Shown piece by piece: positions 18,847 through 28,398 of a stretch of DNA of 64,000 bases. Position 1 is the first letter of the stretch; every line of letters begins with the position of its first letter. Where the stretch lies: assembly GCA_024234735.1 (NCBI GenBank), contig JACKNV010000003.1, positions 276,653-340,652 of the forward strand, written 5' to 3'. This DNA is from Pseudomonadales bacterium (GTDB taxonomy: Bacteria; Pseudomonadota; Gammaproteobacteria; Pseudomonadales; Halieaceae). The notes under the pieces were generated by a model. That model was not told the origin of the DNA. It saw only the letters and a program-made list of their open reading frames with translations, and made no database searches. The position numbers and the translations under genes were made by a program.

Positions 18847-19914
18847 TTACCGAGGCCGCCTACCTGTTTTCTCTCGCATGACGTTGCGAACCAGCTTGCC
18901 GAAGTCTTTATCCCTGGCGCGCCGTTCGGCCAGGGTTTCACTGTTCCGGCGCTCCTCTGCTAATAGCTTTCTCCACCTCGAGAGACGAGACTCTTCAATT
19001 TCGCATCGCTCAATAGCCGATCGAACAGCGCAACCGGGCTCAGAAACATGGGTGCAATCTGCATAGCGACAGCGTGCTGCCAGCGCTTCGATCTCTTCGA
19101 AAACTTCACGTATACCAGTAGCCGCCTCAGTAAGCTGGATTTCTCGCATGCCTGGGGTGTCGATGAGCCAGCCACCATCCTTGAGTCGGAAAAACGCCCT
19201 TCCCGTGGTTGTGTGGCGGCCTTTATCGTCATCCTCGCGAATGGGGCCGGTCGCTGCTGAGTAACTTAGAGTCAGCGAATTCACGAGTGTCGATTTTCCA
19301 ACGCCAGAGGACCCCAGAAGCGCTACCGTTTGCCCCGTACCACAAAAAGGAGCGAGTTTTTCCACGCTCTCCAGATCCAGGGCGTTGACGGTCTCGACGA
19401 GCAGTGACGGCAAAAGGCAACTTGCACGCTTTGTGTACATCTCGGGGTCGTCACACAAATCGGCCTTGGTTAGGACGACTACGGGAAAGACCTCAGCCTC
19501 CCGGGCAAGTACCAGGTACCGCTCCAGCCTGGCTTCGTTGAAGTCCAGGTTGCAGGAAGAAACAATGAAGACGGTATCGACGTTTGCCGCTATGAGCTGC
19601 GTTTTACTCGAACTCCCGGCTGCACGGCGCTTGAAGAGGCTCTGACGGTCCAGAAGACGACCGAAATGAAGAGACTCCCTATCCAGCAACAACCAGTCGC
19701 CAACGGTTGGTACATCTACTTCATTCGTGCTCTCGGCGAGAACGGGTAGCGCGATGAGCCCATCAGTGTCCTCTCCGGCCACGCGGAGCTTATCTCGGTG
19801 CACCTCGAGCACCCGGACTGGCACCCGGTCTGCATCCCTTTCCACCAGCAGCTGCCTGGCGAACGCGCTCCTCCAGCCTAGTTCACGCAGTGAATGACAA
19901 GTGGTATCGGACAA
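18847..19914 (-). CDS. rsgA: Ribosome biogenesis GTPase RsgA
   Basis: A 355-residue circularly permuted GTPase that matures the 30S subunit. There is an OB-fold first (to ~residue 100), then the permuted G-motifs: G4 TKAD (near 150), G1 LGSSGVGKSTL (near 198), and G3 DTPGMRE (near 250). The C-terminal zinc knuckle has CRYADC, H and C (CTHVSEPGC). Length is normal. The Arg-rich tail (EKTGRRPR) probably binds rRNA. It stands alone rather than beside orn or psd as in many gammaproteobacteria, so it could be a second, divergent copy. Confidence 0.92.
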   Translation of the reverse strand: MSDTTCHSLRELGWRSAFARQLLVERDADRVPVRVLEVHRDKLRVAGEDTDGLIALPVLAESTNEVDVPTVGDWLLLDRESLHFGRLLDRQSLFKRRAAGSSSKTQLIAANVDTVFIVSSCNLDFNEARLERYLVLAREAEVFPVVVLTKADLCDDPEMYTKRASCLLPSLLVETVNALDLESVEKLAPFCGTGQTVALLGSSGVGKSTLVNSLTLSYSAATGPIREDDDKGRHTTTGRAFFRLKDGGWLIDTPGMREIQLTEAATGIREVFEEIEALAARCRYADCTHVSEPGCAVRSAIERCEIEESRLSRWRKLLAEERRNSETLAERRARDKDFGKLVRNVMREKTGRRPR

Positions 19915-20021
19915 ACCGGGTCTTCGCGCAGGTAATATAGAAGCGGGTAGTTTCGCTGATCTGGCGTGGCTTTGCTACGAGCAACTTCGCCTTTGCGTCG
20001 ACCACCCCGAGCATGTATCTC

Positions 20022-20489
20022 TTACGATATATCATCGAGCAGGTTGTCTTGTGATCGGGCGTCATAGACGATCGAGGTCTCTATGCGCGTAACCGCGGGA
20101 TGGCAGGTAATGTGATCGAACGCGATATTCTTGAGATGCTCGGTATTCCTGGCAACGACATGGACGATCAGGTCGTAACGCCCCGTAATAAGAAAGCTGG
20201 AACGAACCTCGATCATGGTCGATACATGATCCAGTAGGGAGTCAACTTCCTTGCGCTCATGCTTGGCGAGTTCGATCATGAACAGTGCTTCGAGATCATA
20301 TCCCAGTACGGCCGGGTCGATGACCAGCTTGGCGCCTTTTATGGTCCCTGATGCCCACAGGCGTTTGACCCGCTCGTGGCAGGTTGATGGGGCGATTCCC
20401 GCTGCATATGCCAGTTCTTTATTCGCGGATCGAACATTTTTCTGCAAAAGGCGCAATAACGCGACGTCCGTTCGATCAAGTTCGGCCAT
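20022..20489 (-). CDS. Lrp/AsnC-family regulator
   Basis: A 155-residue regulator. The N-terminal HTH reads LDRTDVALLRLLQKNVRSAN, then GIAPSTCHERVKRLWASG; the C-terminal RAM ligand domain includes TGRYDLIVHVVARN. It is divergent from the PhyH-like dioxygenase across an 87-bp AT-rich spacer with repeated TATTCGATT, so it is the obvious candidate regulator for that gene. Confidence 0.88.
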   Translation of the reverse strand: MAELDRTDVALLRLLQKNVRSANKELAYAAGIAPSTCHERVKRLWASGTIKGAKLVIDPAVLGYDLEALFMIELAKHERKEVDSLLDHVSTMIEVRSSFLITGRYDLIVHVVARNTEHLKNIAFDHITCHPAVTRIETSIVYDARSQDNLLDDIS

Positions 20490-20496
20490 AGATCCA

Positions 20497-20567
20497 CCAG
20501 GCAGTTAATTATTCGATTGAAGTAATTTAATGCGGATGTATATTCGATTATATACTACATTGCCTGG
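20497..20567. promoter_or_regulatory. Candidate Lrp operator between Lrp and PhyH genes
   Basis: TATTCGATT occurs twice (20510-20518 and 20541-20549), spaced 31 bp or about three helical turns. The pair is bracketed by an inverted repeat, CCAGGCA at 20497 and TGCCTGG at 20561. Phased repeats in an AT-rich divergent promoter are what an Lrp octamer would contact. Confidence 0.4.
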
Positions 20568-20576
20568 AGTTTTGTC

Positions 20577-21458
20577 ATGCCTTTTTCAATGCCACTCCTA
20601 TCCCAACTTGCCCCGGAAGACCGACAGGCATTCCAGGAAGACGGGTTTATCGTCATTGAAAACGTATTGGACCAGGGCCAGATAGCCCGCCTTCGCGCAG
20701 CTTTCCCGCGCCTGTTCAAGGGGGATTTTGACACGGGCGTTTATCCGGATGAGTGGCACTGGCGCGAAGGGGTCAGCCTGCCCGACGTCACGCGGCACAT
20801 CGGCAATGCGTGGAAGTCGGATCTGGCAATCGCCAATCTGGTCCTGTCATCTGATATCGGCCGCGCGGCGGCTTACTTGACAGGTTGGCCTGGTGTCAAA
20901 TTGGGCCAGGATACGATCTGGTGGAAACCACCTGGAACAAAAGCCGGTACATTCCACCAGGACAGCTCCTACATGGATTTCCTCAGACCGTCATCGACGG
21001 TGACATGCTGGTTCACACTGGACCAGACATATAGAGGCGGAGGGACCCTGGAATACGTGAAGGGGTCACACAAGTGGCCGCTGACCGCAATTCCGCCCAA
21101 TTTTCTGGCCCCGGAAAACTACCGGGCGCCCATGGAAAACGCCGCTTCCAGCATCGGCCTGGCCAACCCTGAGGTCATACCGATCGAAGTCCCGGCGGGA
21201 TCATGCGTGATTCATGCCGGCGAGATCTGGCATGGCTCCGAAGCGAATATTTCGAGTGAATCGATGCGCCGCTCTGTTGGCGTGCATATGATTCCCGAAA
21301 ACGCGGTGTTTACGGATACAAAGGGAGGCTACATTTATCGTCGATATCAACGAGTCGGTTCCAGGGAACTGGAAGACAGCTTTTTTCCGCTTCTGTACTC
21401 TTCCTCGGCAAAAAGCTCTGAATGGATAGGGCGTTATTGCGAAACAGGCCGACGCTAG
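20577..21458 (+). CDS. Phytanoyl-CoA dioxygenase (PhyH) family enzyme
   Basis: A 293-residue Fe(II)/2-oxoglutarate oxygenase. Metal ligands are H127 and D129 (TFHQDSSYMDF) and H219 (GEIWHGSEANIS); the 2-oxoglutarate Arg probably lies in SMRRSVGVH. Bacterial members hydroxylate diverse small molecules, not only phytanoyl-CoA. The ATG at 20577 follows CCTGGAG. It is divergent from and probably controlled by the Lrp-type regulator. Confidence 0.87.
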   Translation: MPFSMPLLSQLAPEDRQAFQEDGFIVIENVLDQGQIARLRAAFPRLFKGDFDTGVYPDEWHWREGVSLPDVTRHIGNAWKSDLAIANLVLSSDIGRAAAYLTGWPGVKLGQDTIWWKPPGTKAGTFHQDSSYMDFLRPSSTVTCWFTLDQTYRGGGTLEYVKGSHKWPLTAIPPNFLAPENYRAPMENAASSIGLANPEVIPIEVPAGSCVIHAGEIWHGSEANISSESMRRSVGVHMIPENAVFTDTKGGYIYRRYQRVGSRELEDSFFPLLYSSSAKSSEWIGRYCETGRR

Positions 21459-21529
21459 TGCGCGGGAGGATTGCCTGAAGCGGGGCTACTGTCGTGCACG
21501 CACAACGCTGCGCAACAGTGGTGAAGGAA

Positions 21530-22348
21530 TCATTGGCTCAGCCGATACAGCAGTGTGGTCCGATTGTGTACGCCAGTCTTGTCGAACATGGACCGCACAT
21601 GGTTGTCGACAGTGCGTACACTGATATGTAACTGAGTGGCAATTGCCTGGCTGGTCAGCCCCTTGTGCAGCAAAGAGGCGACTTCCCGTTCCCGTCGCGA
21701 CAGCCCGTAGCGAGCCATTTGCTGCTGTTGTAGCTGGGTATCGCGAGGTTCCTCGGCCAGTGCGTTAACACGTTCGTCCTTCTCCCTCTGGGCCAGTCGC
21801 TGCCTGGCCAGGATGCGCTCCACGGCACCCTTGATGCCGGGGGCGAGCATGTTCGCCTTAGCCACATCGGTGGCGGAGAAACCCCGCTCCCGAGTGGTTC
21901 GATGCAGTCCTATCAGGCCAAAAGGTGCCCCGTCGAGCGGCTTCAGGCCAATGATCATGACATGGTAAATCGACTGGGTTTTGAGAAACTCATTGTAGAA
22001 ACGGGAGGCGACGTATTCCCTGTGGGGAACCACTTCACTGGATATCACCACATTGCGCGGAGAGGTCGATAGGCAATTGAGGTAGCGGTGCATAAATGGG
22101 TCGAGGCGATGGTAGCTGTCGCACCAGCGGGCGACCGCGCCTTCGTGAACACCGCGATATCGCCCCTCGCGGAAAAGCAGCTGGTGGCGGGCACCACTGA
22201 CATGCGTGTACAGACTGCTGGTGGCACCGACGGAATGCTCTATTGCGGCAAGAGTCTGTTCCTGCAGTTCGTCCATGTTCTCGCAGGCCAGGGCTCGGTG
22301 GCTGATATCCACGATTTCCTGGAGATGCCGTGTCTGCAGATTACCCAT
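21530..22348 (-). CDS. LuxR-family transcriptional regulator
   Basis: A 272-residue protein with an N-terminal sensor-like half that lacks clear acyl-homoserine-lactone residues. A Gln-rich linker (TQLQQQQMARYG) leads to a C-terminal LuxR HTH: LSRREREVASLLHKG, TSQAIATQLHISVRTVDNHV, RSMFDKTGVHNRTTLL. It faces away from the truncated TonB receptor gene 250 bp upstream and may once have controlled it. Confidence 0.85.
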   Translation of the reverse strand: MGNLQTRHLQEIVDISHRALACENMDELQEQTLAAIEHSVGATSSLYTHVSGARHQLLFREGRYRGVHEGAVARWCDSYHRLDPFMHRYLNCLSTSPRNVVISSEVVPHREYVASRFYNEFLKTQSIYHVMIIGLKPLDGAPFGLIGLHRTTRERGFSATDVAKANMLAPGIKGAVERILARQRLAQREKDERVNALAEEPRDTQLQQQQMARYGLSRREREVASLLHKGLTSQAIATQLHISVRTVDNHVRSMFDKTGVHNRTTLLYRLSQ

Positions 22349-22599
22349 AGTGGTGTACCTCCTGCGGGACTATCGGATGCGGAATCCTGTCGCGCTGACC
22401 CCGTATTCCGGGTGTTATTGCACCGGATTATATACAAGATTCGGAACCATGAAAAAGATGGGCGAGGCGGCCTCGCCGCAGGGGCTGCCGGCACCCCAGG
22501 CAAAATGAGTAATTTTCGCTATCCCGAATAGTAACGCGGGCCTCTAGACTCAGTTGAATGACAGGTTTTGGAATAACGAGAATAATCAGGAGAGTCACT

Positions 22600-23226
22600 A
22601 TGAAGGCCAGCACTTCAATTGTGTGTTTTACCATGGCATCGGTATTGGTTGGCGAGGTGTCCGCCAACGTACTGGAAGAGACGGTGGTCACTGCTACGCG
22701 GCGGGAGGTCAATCTCCAGGACACGGGAATATCCGTGTCGGCATTTACCGGCGCCGAACTGGATCAGTTGAACATCACCGACACTGACCAACTGACCCTG
22801 GTGACGCCGGGCCTGATGTTCCAGAACGGGGGCGGAGCGCCGTTGGTCGGGCTGGTATCCATCCGCGGAGTATCGCAGAACGACTTTGCCGGGCATATCG
22901 AATCCCCCAATCCCCTCTATATCGATGAGGTCTACCAGCCGTCCATTACGACCAACTCCATCAAGATGTACGACCTCAGCCAGGTGGAGGTGCTGCGCGG
23001 CCCCCAGGGTACCCTCTATGGCCGCAATGCTACTGGTGGGCTCATCCACCTGGTCACTAACAAGCCCACAGATGAATTGGAGGGATACCTTGATGTCTCG
23101 GCAGGCGATTACAACTACTACACCGCCGAGGGCGTGGTCAGCGGCCCACTGACTGATAGCATCAGCGGCAGGCTTGCTCTTATAGGCATACGTGGCCTGC
23201 AGATTGAGTGGTTGAAGTACAGCTGA
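22600..23226 (+). pseudogene. TonB-dependent receptor, truncated by an ISL3 fragment
   Basis: Only the first ~195 codons of an outer-membrane receptor (normally 700-800 residues) remain. They cover the signal peptide (MKASTSIVCFTMASVLVGEV), the TonB box region (LEETVVTATRR) and the plug domain (SQVEVLRGPQGTLYGRNATGG). After SGRLAL the reading frame enters IGIRGLQIE, which is the start of an ISL3 transposase, and stops. The whole beta-barrel is missing, so it cannot function. The ATG at 22600 has a good AGGAGAG site. Confidence 0.9.
23180..23217 (+). mobile_element. Fragment of ISL3 transposase 5' end
   Basis: About 38 bp match the early codons (TIIGIPGLQIERVK) of the ISL3 transposase at 42902 with a handful of substitutions. 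No terminal inverted repeat precedes it, so the junction with the receptor gene came from deletion or recombination rather than simple insertion. Sequence after 23220 has no clear match. Confidence 0.65.
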
Positions 23227-23394
23227 GGTTGCCATAACCCTATCTGTCCTGCACCCAACATTTGCTCCCAGGCGGCCACTGTGTGGCCAAGAGGAATTTC
23301 CGGGTGTCTGCCGGACGGTTCCAGGCCAAACCTGCCACGCCATGCCGATGGTGACGTGCTATGCTGCGGCCTTCCAACTTCTGGATTTAGGACC

Positions 23395-23781
23395 GTGGCA
23401 GAAATACAGTTAGATGAATCCCTCAATGTCTTTGGCGAGCCTTTGTCACCTTGCAGTGAAGACCCGGTGACCGGCTTCTTTCGTGACGGTTGCTGCAATA
23501 CCAATGATCAGGATGTGGGTTCCCACACGGTATGTATCCAGGTTACCGAGGAATTCCTGCAATACTCACGCTTTGTGGGAAATGATCTGAGCACGCCAGT
23601 GCCGGAGTTCGGCTTCCCCGGACTTAAGCCCGGAGATCGGTGGTGTCTATGTGCTCCGCGTTGGCTGGAAGCCTACGACCGAAACATGGCACCGAAAGTA
23701 TTTCTCACCCGTACCCACAGGCGTGCCCTGGAGGTGATCCCTTTGAATGTGCTGCGGCAATATGCGGCTGACCTCAATTGA
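23395..23781 (+). CDS. DUF2237 family protein
   Basis: A 128-residue cytosolic protein with the family's conserved run: LNVFGEPLSPCSEDPVTGFF, then DGCCNTNDQDVGSHTVC, then FGFPGLKPGDRWCLCAPRWLEA. The Cys pairs suggest metal or redox chemistry, but the function of the family is unknown. I chose GTG at 23395 (VAEIQLDES) because the family begins there; the open frame upstream is non-homologous. Confidence 0.85.
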   Translation: MAEIQLDESLNVFGEPLSPCSEDPVTGFFRDGCCNTNDQDVGSHTVCIQVTEEFLQYSRFVGNDLSTPVPEFGFPGLKPGDRWCLCAPRWLEAYDRNMAPKVFLTRTHRRALEVIPLNVLRQYAADLN

Positions 23782-23918
23782 TTGTAAGTAGACGCTGGGA
23801 GCCATGCTTGGGATTGCAGCCGCAGAGTTCACAACGAAGTGACCCTCCAGAAAGTGCACGATACCGGAAGACTCATACATCTACCGGTAAAACCTGGCCT
23901 CCACTAAACAACAGTGGT

Positions 23919-24365
23919 TTACTGATATTTTAACAACTCCGCCTCAATCACCTTCTGGCGAGTTTCCACAGTGGTAGCGGTGGACGAGTAGTCTCCGCTG
24001 TCCTTGGAATTGGCTTTTTTAATCTTGCCGTCCTGGGTGGCTACATACTCGGGTTTATCACTGGTATTGCCGCTGGTTGTAGTAGTGGAGCCAGTCACCT
24101 GGGTGTGTACATCTTCAACAACTATGGCATCAGCGCCCTTCGCCTGCGCCTGCTTTTGAAGCTCGGCGATCATCGCGTTGCTGTCCCAGCCCTCCATCGC
24201 TTCTGCCTTGATCTTACCCATGACTTCGTAAGATCGCTTTACGTCGCTCATACTATAGTAGACATCCACTGATGTAGTGGGCGCATAGGTTTTACCAACG
24301 TAATCGGTATTTACACAGGCCGAGCAAAGCACCGCAAGAGTAACCACTGACAATAGACGTATCAT
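23919..24365 (-). CDS. Small lipoprotein
   Basis: About 148 residues starting MIRLLSVVTLAVLCSAC, a clear signal peptide with lipobox LCSAC and no retention Asp at +2. The middle (EVMGKIKAEAMEGWD, then KAQAKGADAIVVEDV) resembles the small alpha/beta fold of YbjQ/RcsF-like or DUF4156-type envelope proteins. A Thr/Ser-rich linker follows. It may have a surface or envelope-stress role; this is uncertain. Confidence 0.75.
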   Translation of the reverse strand: MIRLLSVVTLAVLCSACVNTDYVGKTYAPTTSVDVYYSMSDVKRSYEVMGKIKAEAMEGWDSNAMIAELQKQAQAKGADAIVVEDVHTQVTGSTTTTSGNTSDKPEYVATQDGKIKKANSKDSGDYSSTATTVETRQKVIEAELLKYQ

Positions 24366-24605
24366 GACAACCACTCCGTGGTAATAATCTGATCAGGTAT
24401 GGATATTAGAATTGTATTGGTGGGCTGGCAAGGAATCAAAGCCTCGCCCTTGAGCAACCGGGGATGCGGAGCAGGTGTCACCCATCTGTAGTCGAACATG
24501 TCTTGACGGAAAGTGAATTGAATTCGCCCAAAAAGCCTTGGGCAATAGTTTTGCCAGCTACTTCATCAAACGGGCACCCACCCCGCATAGAAACTCCTGA
24601 TCTAA

Positions 24606-24815
24606 CTCACGGTTCCTGCTCAGGTTGCTCATGCGGTAAACAAGTTCGAAGCTTTTCTCCGCCAGGTTTTCCATGGCCAGCTCAACGGAAAGCTCGTCAC
24701 CATATTTCGCCTCGGCAAGATACTGCATCTCCGATTACACCATGATCAGTCCTGCGTCCTCGAAAGCGGTGGCATCCTGGTAGCCCAGGTGATTGATAAA
24801 CCGCAGCTGGGTTTC
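24606..24815 (-). pseudogene. Thioesterase remnant (duplicate of 28399-28842)
   Basis: About 210 bp match the middle of the 4HBT thioesterase gene at 28511-28720 at high identity, but both gene ends are missing. Single changes also break the frame (for example a stop where the intact copy reads SEVQYLAEAKYG). The surrounding 24375-25109 stretch has no other gene I can support. Confidence 0.8.
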
Positions 24816-25109
24816 TCAGCAAGCGAAAGATAGGTAGTGAATTGTCCGGGCAGTGGCGCTGGGAATGAACGAACTCCGAGCCTCTCCCGAACCGAACCTG
24901 TTTGCCTGCCAGATCACACGACCCGCCTCACAAAGCGCCTCTCCTGCTGTGAGCGTTTCTTTGCACACGTTCATTTTCGTTTCAATCTGGTTAATTGCAA
25001 CAGCTGGCCACAGCTCGAAGGAACTTAATCGTCTCCAGCTCACTGGGATGGTCGTCAGCGGGCGATTCGCCATGGACAAGGCTGGTGATTTGTATCCATA
25101 TATCAGATT

Positions 25110-26552
25110 TCAGTCGAAAATATCCAGAACTTTGCCATCTAGACCCGACGGCACTGAAATACCAGCCGCGTGCAGTATCGTTGGCATAAAATCCAGAATG
25201 CTAGCGTCGAAAATTTTTTTGCCAGCAGATATTCCGGGTCCTGTGAGTATCATTAACGCTTGAGCATCATGCATTGCGGAGCGCTGGCTGCCCAGGGGTT
25301 TTGCGATATATGAGATCGGGAATTCTCGGTCATTATAGGTAAGAGTAAGATTGTCTATACCGTTCTTTGCGTAAAATTCGTTATCGCTATGCAAATTGAA
25401 TTTGGCAATAACCTCATCATCCTGATGTAGGTGAACTTGAAACAATGGGAGTAGTGTATCTTTTACCAGAATGCGGCCCAGTTTCGCGGCCAGGTTACTT
25501 TGTGTGTCGCGGTTTGGCTGAAACCTAAAAGCAATCCACCGGGCCACGGGACACGCAATAATTGTTGAGCTTAGTCCGACGATTTCAAGTACCTTGTCGC
25601 CTTGGATAATGTATCGAGATTTTCCGATTTCCGCTGAGATCGGTTCTGCGGACATGCCGTGTTCTGAAACAATGGCTATGATTGATTTGCCTGGTGCGGC
25701 TGCGACTACGCGTCCTACTATTCTATCGACATGTTCATATGCTTTATCTATGGCATCGTGAAAATGTATTACGCTTTCTTCATCAGTATTGGGGAACAGA
25801 TCTGGGTCACGATAACGCCAATAGCGATGGGAAATAAGATCGACGAGAAACGTCGTGAATGCTGAAAAGTCTGTTTGGTATTGCTTAACCAAGGATAGAA
25901 AGATATCTGAGTTCAGTTCAAGCTTGGCATGTCGTAGTAAAATCGCACGTTTTTCGACGTCGCCTGTCACTATTGCTCTAGCGGCTGTGGTGGCTATTCG
26001 CATTGCACTACTGGGACGTAATCCAGTCTTGAGCAACGACTTCACTATTTTTAATCGATTCTGTTTGGTCGATCCCTGGCTCTGGTTCCCGCTATTCCTC
26101 TCGGCCGACTGTCCCTCGCGATCTAGCATCTTGATGAATGAAAGTTCACTTGGCCATGTCTGTGAATCTCTGGCTAAGTGCGAAGGGACCATAAAACCAT
26201 CGATGGGTTTTGGCGGCCAGGTAATTGGCCAGCCAAACAGGCCGACCTTCGCTCCTTGTTCCTGAAAAACGTCCCATATCATATTTGCCTTGATGTCCCG
26301 GGCATCATCGAAGAATCGCGTTACACCATGTCTTTCAGGCCGCAATCCACTGGCGATAGTGGGCCAAGCTGTTTGTGGGCGAAAGTGTTTGTCTCCTTTA
26401 ACTCTAATTGATTCGACAGTACCTGACGCCCCATTGCATATTAACCTTTCAATGTTCGGAATCCGGCCGCTAGCGATAAGTGGTTCTATAACGCTCCAGC
26501 TTCCGCCCGAAATTCCGATGATGTAAACCGGCCATTTAAATTGACTCGCCAT
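25110..26552 (-). CDS. Alkaline-phosphatase-superfamily protein with altered metal site
   Basis: A 480-residue protein of the type I phosphodiesterase/nucleotide pyrophosphatase fold: YIIGISGGSWSVIEPLIASG at residues 10-29, AWPTIASGLRPERHGVTRFF near 60-80, and ISEH-type SEHGMS near 290. In active members the first motif has a metal-binding Asp (GxDG) and the last is DHG; here these read ISGG and SEHG. The catalytic Thr (WPT) is kept. It may be inactive or use metal differently. It stands alone and is rather AT-rich compared with the genes before 24 kb. Confidence 0.75.
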   Translation of the reverse strand: MASQFKWPVYIIGISGGSWSVIEPLIASGRIPNIERLICNGASGTVESIRVKGDKHFRPQTAWPTIASGLRPERHGVTRFFDDARDIKANMIWDVFQEQGAKVGLFGWPITWPPKPIDGFMVPSHLARDSQTWPSELSFIKMLDREGQSAERNSGNQSQGSTKQNRLKIVKSLLKTGLRPSSAMRIATTAARAIVTGDVEKRAILLRHAKLELNSDIFLSLVKQYQTDFSAFTTFLVDLISHRYWRYRDPDLFPNTDEESVIHFHDAIDKAYEHVDRIVGRVVAAAPGKSIIAIVSEHGMSAEPISAEIGKSRYIIQGDKVLEIVGLSSTIIACPVARWIAFRFQPNRDTQSNLAAKLGRILVKDTLLPLFQVHLHQDDEVIAKFNLHSDNEFYAKNGIDNLTLTYNDREFPISYIAKPLGSQRSAMHDAQALMILTGPGISAGKKIFDASILDFMPTILHAAGISVPSGLDGKVLDIFD

Positions 26553-27223
26553 TATGTCCCGTTTCTTTGCCAGATACTGAGATAGAATCTACTAGATAAT
26601 ATGGATTGTAGTTAACCAATTTCAAGCTGACGTTAGAAGTCTACCTGGTCGAAAAGTTAATTGTGCAAGTGTTCTTTCTCGAATGGCAACCTCTAAAAAG
26701 ATTGGTTGACCTGTTGTGAGTACGAGTGGAATGGTTTTTGGCTATCTATAACGCTAGACCGAATATTTCCCATAGAACGTAGTCCATGCTTGTCAGAGTG
26801 GAAGTAAGCGCATAATGAAAACATCATATATATCTTGATAAGCTCGGCTACTAGCGAAGACCGAAGCACTATTGAGTAAATCTAAATGAGGTGTGGCTTA
26901 TAAGAGCGATCTTGCCACCAATGTGGCCTGGAAAATGGTAGTGAGAAGGTATTCTAGTCCAAAAAACTGTCAAAAGTAGGGGTGTGTGCTTGGTTCGCGA
27001 GTTGATTTGCTGAAATGGATCCGGAGCCCTTGGGCTGTGGGCATGTGCCCTGATCGGGCGTAAATCGTGACGGTTTAATTGTTTGATTTGCGGGGTTGTC
27101 ACTATGGAAAAAATCAAGGCAAAATCAAGGGTGCCCCAATCTCTGGCGCGCTCCAGTCTTGAGGGGTGGGAATGATAAAATACTGTTCGGGGCACCGGTG
27201 CCCGGATAAACAGGGAGGTAAGA
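26553..27223. other. Intergenic region, no gene recognised
   Basis: These 671 bases lie between divergently placed genes. They are lower in GC than the flanks. An open frame on the minus strand here lacks any recognisable domain and overlaps the sulfotransferase start, so I do not call it. The promoters of both neighbours must lie within. Confidence 0.5.
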
Positions 27224-27916
27224 GTGCCGGAGAAGCGAAGAATATTGATAACGGGATGCGGCAGGAGCGGAACTCGATATATTGTTGCTCTCCTGGCGAA
27301 GCATGGATTAGACGTGAGGCACGAAAAAATCGGGGCAGATGGTGTGGTTTCGTGGTGCATGACGGTCGAGTCTAACGAAGCACCATGGGGTTCATCCAGG
27401 TGCGGATATGAATTTGAGCACATCTTTCATCAAGTGAGACATCCACTAAAGACTATTCCTTCCATTACTACCTTCAAGGAAACCTCCTGGCGCTATATCG
27501 AGCAGTGGTGCCATTGCTCCCCTTCTGATCCGCTGATGCTTAAAGCCGCAAAATATTGGTTGCATTGGAATGAGCGAGCGGAGGAGATCGCAGATTGGCG
27601 ATACAGAATAGAGGATTTCCATGATGTATATCCCGAATTCTGTGAGCGAATCGGAATCAAACCAGACCAGTCTATACTTAATTCCTATGCAAAAAATATA
27701 AATACGCGCGATTACGGGAAGCTGCTACACATTTATGATGAGCTTTGTATGAAGATGGGAATTTATCCAAAAAAATGTGTTCGTCAGTTTTTGTCTGGCC
27801 GAAAGGCGATGAGGCAGAGCACCCCGGAGTTTACATGGGATCAACTGCGCGACGTTGATCCTTTGATCTGTGATCGCATACACATGAAAACTGATGAATA
27901 CGGCTACTGCTTCTAA
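27224..27916 (+). CDS. Sulfotransferase-like P-loop protein
   Basis: A 230-residue protein. The 5'-PSB loop binding PAPS is ILITGCGRSGTRYI (residues 7-20), and the 3'-PSB motif is VRHPLKTIPS (near 80). It transfers sulfate from PAPS to an unknown acceptor, perhaps a glycan or lipid. The start is GTG at 27224, directly after a strong GGGAGG site. Codon use is AT-richer than region 1 and fits the adjacent AlkP-like gene, so both may be acquired surface-polysaccharide-type genes. Confidence 0.8.
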   Translation: MPEKRRILITGCGRSGTRYIVALLAKHGLDVRHEKIGADGVVSWCMTVESNEAPWGSSRCGYEFEHIFHQVRHPLKTIPSITTFKETSWRYIEQWCHCSPSDPLMLKAAKYWLHWNERAEEIADWRYRIEDFHDVYPEFCERIGIKPDQSILNSYAKNINTRDYGKLLHIYDELCMKMGIYPKKCVRQFLSGRKAMRQSTPEFTWDQLRDVDPLICDRIHMKTDEYGYCF

Positions 27917-28398
27917 ATGCAGAAATAGATAATGGGAAGGAGGTTGTCGCCAAGCTAAGTCCCGAAAAATGATTGAATTGGCGGACGAATACATACACGA
28001 CACCGATTACTCCACCCATATATGATCAGTTATTCCGTCACGCGTTTTTTACCGATTAAATCTGAGTTATCGTGGAACTGAAGATCTGCTGGGTGAACTG
28101 GGTATCACGTGGGCCGAGCAGCTATCAGGTTGTGCTGCATAATGTTCGGATCGCTTTATGCCCGTCAGTTGAGACGAAAGCCTCCAGGTAATGGTGTAAT
28201 CGTCCTCAGCGATTAGGTTTTCGTAATAATCTATGGTAAGTAGTATTACCTGTGGCGAGCCGTCGATCAGGCCGGGAAGGTGGTAGGTGTGTATCTCTAG
28301 TCGAAGTGCGACAGCGCAGCCAATGCATGTGCCGCAAGGCCTTGGTGATGGTGACCTGTCGCCATGTTCGTCGATTGCACAGGGCTGGCTCCCAGCGA
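27917..28398. other. Intergenic region, no gene recognised
   Basis: Convergent spacer of about 480 bp between the sulfotransferase and thioesterase genes. No homology, RNA gene or clear hairpin terminator was found. Confidence 0.5.

Noticed and set aside
26869..27423. 184-codon minus-strand frame before the sulfotransferase
   Set aside because: No domain and no ribosome-binding site; it overlaps the sulfotransferase 5' end.
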